A program made the position numbers and the translations under genes. Below are positions 55,731 through 64,000 of a stretch of 64,000 nt of DNA, in pieces. Below the pieces are notes generated by a model, which made no database searches, had not been told where the DNA came from, and saw only the letters and a program-made list of their open reading frames with translations. Where the stretch lies: NCBI GenBank assembly GCA_905220665.1, contig CAJNAR010000011.1:186001-250000 (forward strand), read 5' to 3'. The stretch is from Albugo candida. Taxonomy: Eukaryota > Oomycota > Peronosporomycetes > Albuginales > Albuginaceae. The first letter of the stretch is position 1; each line of letters starts with the position of its first letter.

Positions 55731-58700
55731 GGGCTCCTCGATTATTTCAACGTGGAACAATATCTCAGCACTCACGGTGAATGTTAATGGAATTCATAAA
55801 CATGGTCATCTTTTTATCGACCACATCCTATCACAACACTCCATTTGTTGTGTTCAAGAAACCAAGTTTCACGATCACAACCAACTGGACTCATTTCAGT
55901 TTTTATTATCCTCGAAAATGCAGCACAAAATGTTTGTCAATGATCACAACAGTGCTTTTCTACATCCGACTCAAAACCGCAGTGGCGGCGTCATGACAAT
56001 CCTTCGTTCGGACTTTCCCGGTTATACAACAGCTGAAGAACTCACCGATCGAAGCATTCGAAATCGCTATTTGGTTCTGCGTCTTCTCATTCACGATGCA
56101 CCGGTGTATATTCACAATGTATATGCTCCGGTCAAGGCCGAGGAACGAGTGGGTTTTTATGAGTTATTGCTTTCCAACACTTTCGAATCGACCGCAACAC
56201 ATATCGTATTTGGTGATTTCAACACACCACTCGATCCAGCTATCGATGCTTCGAGTGGAACAATTCGACACGAACCAAGTCGATTAGCGTGTTTGGAATG
56301 GCTTTCACAGTTGGGTGTGGTAGACGCTTGGCGAATCCAACATCCGAATGAAAAAGTATTTACAGGACCATTACCGCGCAAGAATCGACTTGATTATATC
56401 TGCATGTCGGAAGAGCTATTCAATATGGTATACAAAACCTCTGAGTATTTTCGTCCACGACATGCGGGAGATCATCTGGCACAAAAAGTAACTTTTGCAA
56501 ATTCAACTCAATCACCCGGTCGAGGATATTGGAAATGTTCATTACGACTATTTGAATATCCTAAAGTTGTCGAAGCAATCAAATTGGAAGCGATTTTGGT
56601 GCTCGAACAGTTATGGACAACTTCGAATCCCGGTAAAATGTGGGAAAGTTGGAAGACGAAAATCAAGAAACAGCTTCAAGGAATCGAAAAAAAGGTTGCA
56701 AAAGATAGCCGACGTGATGTTGAGTCTAGCCAGCGTGTTTTGGAAGTCGCAGCAGCTCGCTATCGCATCCAAGACAACAATGAGTCACGGTATTTTTACG
56801 AATCGAGTCTCCAACAATTTAAAATTTCAGTCGAAAACAACGCGAAATACAACCAAGATGCAAGCTTCGACCATCACGTGAAGCATATGGAGAACTCTTC
56901 AAAGCATTTTTTTCGCCCTCCGGATAGTTCTTGTCGTCGCGTGCCGATCGAAAATGTTACCAAAAAATGTGGTACCGTGACATCGAACCCGAGGGAGATT
57001 ATTGACGAATTCAGAGATCATTGGGGTGGCGTCATGGGCTCCGTTTATAGCTCTGAGACCGACTCACATGTTCCAAGTGAAAGAAAGCAAAAAAAGTTAC
57101 TCGATTCGATTCAAGTTTCACTTGCCTCAGCAGAGCAAGACCGTCTCTCCACTCGGTTAAGTACGACCGAGATGGCGGAAGCGATCAAGCACATGCGGAG
57201 TAGTTCTTCTCCAGGTATGGATGGACTAACAGCTGCATTTTATCAGCTTGATCCGGAAACGTTTGGCGAGTGTATGAAGATCGTGTTCGAATATCAACTG
57301 GAAAGAGGAATTTTACTTCGATCACAACGTCACTCGGCAATCACACTTTTATACAAAAAAGGATCACAAGGTGATCCTGGCAACTATCGACCGATCGCAC
57401 TACTTTGCGTCGATGTAAAAGTACTTTTAAAAGTGTTGGCGTATCGATTGCAACGTTTTTTGCCAAAATTGATCCATCAAGATCAAAAAGCATTCGTGCG
57501 AGGAAGGTCAATGCATCACCATATTCGACATCTGACCGACATACAAGACTTGGTCACTCATCGTGGGGAGGAAGCTTATGCGACTTTTCTCGACTTTGAG
57601 AAAGCTTATGATCGAGTCAATTGGACGTACATGTTTCGCGTTTTGGAAAAAATGGGCGTTGGAAAAAGTTTCATCGACTGGGTTCGTCTTTTGTACAATA
57701 ACACAAAAGCGCAGTTGATGATTAATGGAAATATCACACCGTCCATTACACCACAACGTGGAGTGAAACAAGGTGATCCTCTCTCAGCATTACTTTTTCT
57801 GATGACGATCGAACCTTTGGGAAATTTACTTCGTCAACATGAAGAACATGGCATTTGGATTAATGGCACGACTGCTGCAACTGCATTATTTTTTGCGGAC
57901 GATTCGACATTGCTTTCAGAGACACCAAATGGTGTTTTGACGCAACTCGAACTCGTCCAAGTCTATTGCGATGGATCGGGTGCGAAACTCAACTTGAGTA
58001 AATCATCCTTGCTCTCGTTGAATCGGACCAAGCCATGTCCACGTATTCCCAATTTGACCATAATGGGTCCGGAAAATTCGGTCAAGTATTTGGGTATTCC
58101 ATTCAGCCAGAAACCAACTCACTCGATGGTTATTTCAACTCTCGACAAGCGTTTTTACGATGGGTTTGGCGTATGGTTTCGACGAGCACGAACTGTCCGT
58201 GGTCGACTACTGGTTGCGCAGACGATGATTTTATCACGTTTGTGGCATTACACGATGCACGTAGACATACCAGCAGTGACTATTCGACAGTGGGAATCGA
58301 TGTTAAATCGATTTGTGCTCGGTCGGAAACACAAAAAAGATTCAAAACATGTTCACCTACTCAGCAAAGAGTTTTTATATCTTCGCCGACAAGATAGTGG
58401 ACTACAAGTTCCTTTTTTGGTGGGACGACTAAAGCTACAACGTATTCAATTCCTTCAGCAGTTCGCATCCGATGCGTCAACAATTATTCCTGCGAATTGG
58501 ACAACTGCTTCGACGGAATTATTACAACTTATCCAACCTTCCTTTGGACCACACAAGCCGATGGATATATTCACCATCGCACCAAATCGACATGGGAAAA
58601 TGGTTCAATGGGAGAGCATATCGTCATGGTGGAAACAAGCATTTAGAATGTGGCATCAGATGGATTGGAGCATTTCAATATCAGATTTAAATGTTTCACA

Positions 58701-59901
58701 ACGCCGTCAGTACTACATGGAGCAGCCGATGTGGTTTCACTGCGACCAAAAATTACATTACGAAGCTGCTACTCGTCATCCGAGTACGCAGAACGTTTGG
58801 TACAATCTTGGCATGGTGGATGAACCACATCGAACATTTCGAAAAACGTTTGCTACACTTTTCGACGTTCGAAGTTTGCAAGACTTTTTTCGTGAAAGCG
58901 ACACATGGCCAACGAAGGAAGATTTCGTCGCCAACTATTACAACGACGAAGAGCTGAACACATCGGATATGTCTGAAGAAAAGTTGCTGAGTCGACTTTA
59001 CAATGAAGTCACTCAGATTCTCCAGCGTATCCACTCGACGATTGGTCTCATCACTTGGATTATACCAACCACAAGTGGCAGATCATTTTATGTGGGAGTA
59101 AAAAGCAAGGAAAGGAAACATTATTTTCCATCTATTCCACGCTCACAACTCTCACGAATCGTCTGGAAACCTCCCGAACCAACCAAGAGTCATCCGATGT
59201 CGACACATTGGTCATCACGGGAGAGATCGGACGCACTGGATTCAGAACGAGTTCGAACTTTTATGGCTACATCACGGCATCTTCGAAAACGTGTATTACC
59301 AATTTTCGAGGATTTACAGTTTCGTCTCGCCTTTCGGATGTTGCCAGTTCGATCTCGTTTCTGGTTCTTAAAGGATATTCAGCCCGACATTATATTGTGC
59401 ACGCAGACTTCGTGTGGGGCAGTGGAATCCGATCAACATCTCTTTCTAGAGTGCGACCACACGGCACAGTTATGAAGGGAGTTACTTCCTAGTTGGGATC
59501 AGTTTTTCTCCTCTCGACCACGTTGGACGCATATTGCATGTGCAATCGTACCAACACTACGGTCGGATTGGAAAGAATATTTAGCAATTATATCGGATTT
59601 GTGGCTTGCATTGCAAGCGGTGACACTGCACTTCGTCTGGACAGATCGGAATCGTCGTTTGTTCGATCATCGATCAGCAACTCCGACAGTTCCAGCACTT
59701 TCCGTGATCTACACCACGTTTAGTGCGCACGTTCGGTACTTTCGAAGACAGTGTTACGACCACGAGGAACGCATTCGACTTGCAAAGGTACTGGATCAAC
59801 TCACAACGCAAGGATCATTTGGTGGATTTTTCAGAAGCCGAAGATCATTACTGCGGGTACGGCACAGACAAGTCAAAATGCAAGTGCAACTCAGATCCTA
59901 G
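55702..59901 (+). CDS. retrotransposon ORF2: AP endonuclease + reverse transcriptase, one in-frame TGA
   Basis: The frame runs 1257 codons to a TGA at 59473-59475, then continues open in the same phase to 59901. Domains: an exonuclease-endonuclease-phosphatase fold (NVNGIHKHG, CVQETKF, GDFNTPLD near residue 172, RLDYICM, AGDHLA); a reverse transcriptase (SSPGMDGLTAAFYQ, NYRPIALL, FLDFEKAYDRVNW ~629, QRGVKQGDPLSALLF, FADDST with catalytic Asp733-Asp734, KYLGIPF); and a zf-RVT-type C-terminus (RLAFRMLPVRSRFW, CGAVESDQHLFLECDH). The TGA falls just after this zinc-binding segment, so RT and endonuclease are intact. The first codons are TTG; a true ATG start is unclear. It is the catalytic protein of target-primed retrotransposition; the clade (L1-like) is inferred from domain order. 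Confidence 0.93.
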
Positions 59902-60010
59902 TCCTAGTTGGCTGGTTCTGCTCACCGTAGTGTGGCGCACACCAATTTGCAAACCACGGTACTTTTGGACCATTTTTACAACTTTACAACTTTACAGCAT
60001 TTACAAGCTG

Positions 60011-63000
60011 GATACAGTCTCGTATTAAGGGTGCTGAGGCTACTACGATACGAGATTATCAACGAGACGACGTTTTATCATCTCTCACAGGTATTTCACG
60101 AAACGTTTTTTATATGTATATATGTTATTTAAGATAGCCTAGGCAACTAGAGAAGTCAGTTAGTCTAATTCTAGTAATATAGACACCTTCAACTGGAATG
60201 CTCTGCGGCTTCCAAAACACGCTGAGAACCAGGATGCATGTACAAAATACCAATATCTTCATCAGGTATTAGAAAAGTCCCCTCGTCAAGTAGAGACTCT
60301 AATGCTCAACACTAAATCTGGCAACACTATACTTAAGCATTCAGTTGCTTCCGCTTAATTGAATATAAGTCGTTTATGACACAAATAAAAGTTGATGAGA
60401 TTCTATTATCAACATATAAAGTATTGAATACGATGCTAAGATTTAGAACTAAAAATGTATACCCTTTCATATATGGAATACGTGATAATCAAATTAGTAT
60501 TGATCTACAGCGTGTTATTATGTTTGGAAAAAGAACTTTTGGTTACTGAATCAAAATTGATGTTTCGTCTTCCTCCTTTACCAGAGTTTGCCGGGAGTCG
60601 AAGCCGTCCGTATAACTCGGTGATTGAGTCGGGTTTGCAGAATGTTCTTGTTCAGCCAGATGATCTCCTGCCTGTCGTGGTCAAAAATATCGAGTCTTTA
60701 TATACCATGTTGAATAGATCTTCCACCATAAAAATGTAATCCTGATAAATTTTGTGTGGTAGGAGTCACTTTTTAGTCGGATGTTGAATTCGCCAAAAAC
60801 CCACCGCACCCAATTGAAGAACACTTGCATGATGACTGATGCGTACAAGTCACGGTAGGTAGAGAGATAAAAAGCCATTGCAAATACTATAGTCAACTTG
60901 ACCCGTGACAAATTGCTCCACTCAAGGCATTGAAAAATGGAGCGAGTGATATGTTTAAATCATCAAATACGAGATGTGTTAAGCCCGATTCAAAAATTTT
61001 GGAGTGCAGTTATTCAGTAAATCTCGACCTTCACCGTTGCATATACATCTTGAATATATACTAATTTCGTGAAGGAAGTCACAACACTAAGTGAAGATTT
61101 CGATTATCTATCGGGTACGTTTCTCAGGTTTTTTATAATCAGGAAAGCTCGACATTGATCACTGGGATATTGAGTTGGATGTAAAAAAGTACTGCTGGCA
61201 CCATTGGAAAGTCATCATCCTGCTTGTTAGATTCTGATAAGAACTGAATAGATTCTACTTGACTTTGATCGTGAATTTATTATTTCTTGAAAAGAACTAA
61301 TTAAGTGTTTTGGCGCATGTAATCAATAAAAAGCTGACCATTTGTATCAACTCTATTGACGTTCGTTGTATTCAGCATTCACGCTGACGTGTACTAGCGA
61401 TCAATTCCTTCTCACTATTTTGAACTGCGAGGGGGAGTGTCGAAAATCATCACGAGTACAAGCAATGATTGCCGGATAGCTCGTCAATTTATCACATATT
61501 TAGCGAGACTTGGCTGAATTTCTTTCGGAGGGCACAGCGGATAGACACCATTAGCTTTTGCTTCCCATGTTGAAGACGTCTTGACTTTTGCAGCAGGTAA
61601 AATTTCAGGCTTGAGCGCAGGACTCAATAAAACTAAGAAATAATGTTGAAAGAATCACTCAATGCAATCACGAAAGCCTTGGGGTGATCAGCAGTGCAGT
61701 ACCTCTAATCGTATGACTCGCGTTGTCTCTTAAAGTAATGCCAACAGCCAATAGAAGCTGGTGGACGCAGATTCGAATTGCTGTAATCTCCAGATTGATC
61801 ATACAACGTTGTTACTGAAGACTACTTGAGATATGTGTATCCTGCATATATAGAGCCCAAATAATAATTGAGATCGAGTGCTTCGTATGCAAGCTTAACG
61901 GCTGTATATAGCTTTCGAAGAAGACTGCGCACGAGCGCACAGATTCAATGTGGCCAACAAGGGAGGACGATCCAACATCAGCAGCATACAAAGTGAATGA
62001 TGTCGAGGTGTTTATACTCTCTCTACGACCACAAACCCAAGCTTTCATATGATGACTAAACGGGCATAAACGCGTCTCGAACATAGAAGATCTTGTAGAT
62101 GTTTTGAGCAAAATAAAACGCGCAATCAGATTTGGTGGAGATGGCAAGTCACGAGTCCTAAATTTTGAAACTCTGCCAAAATTTTGCAGTATCTCATCGG
62201 CTCTGATTTGCATGAGCGTGCCTGTGATTTGGGTCCAAAAGTGAGTCATCTCCTGAGGATATCTTCAAAAAGAAGACGACTAAACCGTGAATAGTATTGA
62301 GCAATTCAGCGATATGTAATTATCGGAGAAAATTTAGTGTGGTTGAGTCGCTACATCTAGAAAGAGCATCAATGCGACAAAAGTTTGGCAACCGAAGATG
62401 CGTAATGGCGTCAAGCAGTTGCCACAAGTATTTAATACTAATTAGTGGCGCCATTAGTCACAGCAGCCTCTTTAGAAGACGTACAAATGAAAAGGAACTT
62501 GCATCAAAATTGGCCCAGTTCTATTATTTAAGGATGCAAGCATCAAACTCATAATGTGCTAAAGGTATGTCATTACGAAGAGCGCCGGAATGGTGACTTA
62601 ATAAGAAAAACCGGCACAATACATATCTCATGATGGGAGATGTAAATACCTGTCAAGAACAGAAATGAGATTTGAGCTTGTATCATGCGCTTGGTATGTA
62701 TTGTGATGTCCAAACTGAAGAAATGGGTGTGAGTGGCGATGATGGTGGGGTATTGTAGCGTGTGAACCATGACTGACAAAATCGTGCATGCACTCATACA
62801 CGTCGGCGTGATGGGTCTAGCGCCGGCCGAGTGTCACGGTGGAGTTAAGCAAATATATCGACTGTAAGGCATTGACGTATGAACAAGCAAACAAAGGATG
62901 AAATGGATCTACATTGATAACGCTCTGGTTTGATCAGCAATAATAATGGAGCTTTGTCGATCGGCGGATACTACCTAAAAAAGGCCTTAAGCAGGACGTT

Positions 63001-64000
63001 TGGACTGAGCAAATAAATCCTAGACTATAGGAAGGTGCACATTTACAACTTATAACTAGGTAGTGAAGCAGTGGCGGGCTCGATCATTATATATCATGAA
63101 TTCATTACAAATGGATTCGATGCTTATTTTGTTCGGACAGGAACCAAAAGAGGTTTGCTTGGGAGTTTGGCTAAATTAAGCCATTTATGGTTTTCATCGA
63201 GGATTTTTGCATACATCGAGGTAGCCAAGTTATGCATGTTCGACGACCTTGCATGCTTTCTTTGTTGAGTATTCATGTAGGCCTTAAATAACTGGATTAT
63301 CATAGTGATGAAAATTGGCTGTGGGGAAATCAGCTAGCCTTCGGAAATTTGAAACTGTATCTGAGTCTTGGAATGATATGCGATCTTGATGTCTGAACGA
63401 TCAAGCTGTTCATTGACGCTATATTGGACGAGACTGGAGAGCAACTCGAACTGTTTCTGCTAAATCTGTCTACTGCTGTGGATCATGCATCAGTACACAT
63501 CGCAAACTGAAAACAAGTGCGGAATGGATGTCGACGACGGCACATACATAGCGTTTATTATGGTACGGTGGATGTGACGAGAAGACAAGTTTAGAATGGT
63601 CGACAATTCGTGCTTTGAATTTCAAGTTCAAGTTTTGCGACTGGCAATGCCAAGCATTGAAAATGTTGGAGCAATAGATTCGAATGGTGGATTATAATCA
63701 TTGTAATAAAGGATCAAAGAAAGCGACGCAGACTCAGATATGAAAACAAGCTATGCACTATTTGGATAACGTAGGCTCTCGAGACGCGGGCAAGCCACGA
63801 GAAGTAATATAGGTGGTACAGGCACAAATGATATCAAATATGCATCGAACCAAAAAGTCATAAGTCGTGCAAAGTGACGCATAAAGATATCAGACGGATA
63901 CTTGGTAGTTGATCCGTGGACAAATGTAACCACAAAGAAATATCGAAATTTCGCTTAGATTTCTGTACTGCATTCACGAATGATCTCATCTGCCAATCAG
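60011..64000. other. gene-less, probably decayed repeat-derived sequence
   Basis: About 4 kb in which frames are short in every phase. The longest are 61812-62249 (minus, 145 aa), 60455-60739 (plus, 94 aa) and 62297-62554 (plus, 85 aa); none shows a domain, signal peptide or splice-supported extension. A weak integrase-like string on the minus strand near 63870-63960 is not enough to call an element. Confidence 0.45.

Larger units (their letters stand above)
55240..60010 (+). mobile_element. near-full-length L1-like non-LTR retrotransposon
   Basis: Boundaries are approximate: the left end is next to the decayed antisense copy, and the right end is set by loss of similarity to that copy near 60010. 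No poly(A) tail or target-site duplication was recognised. It contains the ORF2-type polyprotein and an upstream frame (55317-55730). Confidence 0.85.

Noticed and set aside
61812..62249. Minus-strand 145-aa frame
   Set aside because: Considered as a retroelement gag remnant; no zinc knuckle or recognisable region, and flanking frames do not continue it.
63751..64000. Minus-strand string (RYFFVVTFVHGS) reminiscent of a copia integrase core
   Set aside because: Only a dozen residues resemble the motif and the catalytic acidic residues and other retroelement domains were not found.

Overview
This is a eukaryotic nuclear window. The genes are compact and carry many very short introns (mostly 43-71 nt, GT-AG) and closely spaced neighbours. 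Several products point to an oomycete: an FKS-type 1,3-beta-glucan synthase, flagellar genes, a bacterial-type DAHP synthase, and a PH/FYVE-like/PI4-kinase fusion. The tiny introns and moderate GC make an Albugo-like (white rust) genome my best guess; this is inference and not proven by the sequence. Coordinates of spliced genes below were worked out by hand from splice sites, phase and family conservation.

0-44.7 kb is gene dense. In order: an unrecognised ORF; the glucan synthase (-); a small basic Pro-rich protein (+); an M50B-like membrane peptidase (7 exons, +); a PH-FYVE-PI4K lipid kinase (-); POP4/RPP29 of RNase P/MRP (+); a 2152-aa RAV1/DMXL-type WD40 protein with a C-terminal C2 domain (+); BBS1 of the BBSome (8 exons, -); NDUFA2 of complex I (-); a four-PDZ protein (-); an EFCAB10-like protein (-); a 1006-aa helical-repeat protein (+); a REEP/Yop1 ER-shaping protein (-); an unrecognised basic protein (+); LSM14/Scd6 (+); CYB5D1 (-); a Man1-Src1 (MSC) inner-nuclear-membrane protein (+); a class V aminotransferase (-); DAHP synthase (-); and a tetraspanin (-). 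BBS1, EFCAB10 and CYB5D1 are all cilium-associated in other eukaryotes, which fits an organism that still makes flagellated zoospores. The M50B/PI4K and RAV1/BBS1 pairs are convergent. CYB5D1/MSC and PI4K/POP4 are divergent, with only 74-142 bp between start codons.

44.7-64 kb is a different kind of territory: gene-poor, repeated and decayed. It contains a segmental duplication (46.4-47.1 and 49.7-50.5 kb). One copy carries an intact 408-aa orphan protein with a signal-like N-terminus and C-terminal repeats; the other keeps only its C-terminus. A 382-bp element with ~100-bp terminal inverted repeats (MITE-like) sits at 51.6-52.0 kb. A nearly intact L1-like non-LTR retrotransposon (55.3-60 kb) has one in-frame TGA, and a decayed, 5'-truncated antisense relative (52.4-55.2 kb) keeps TGG at that position. 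The final 4 kb shows no gene I can support.
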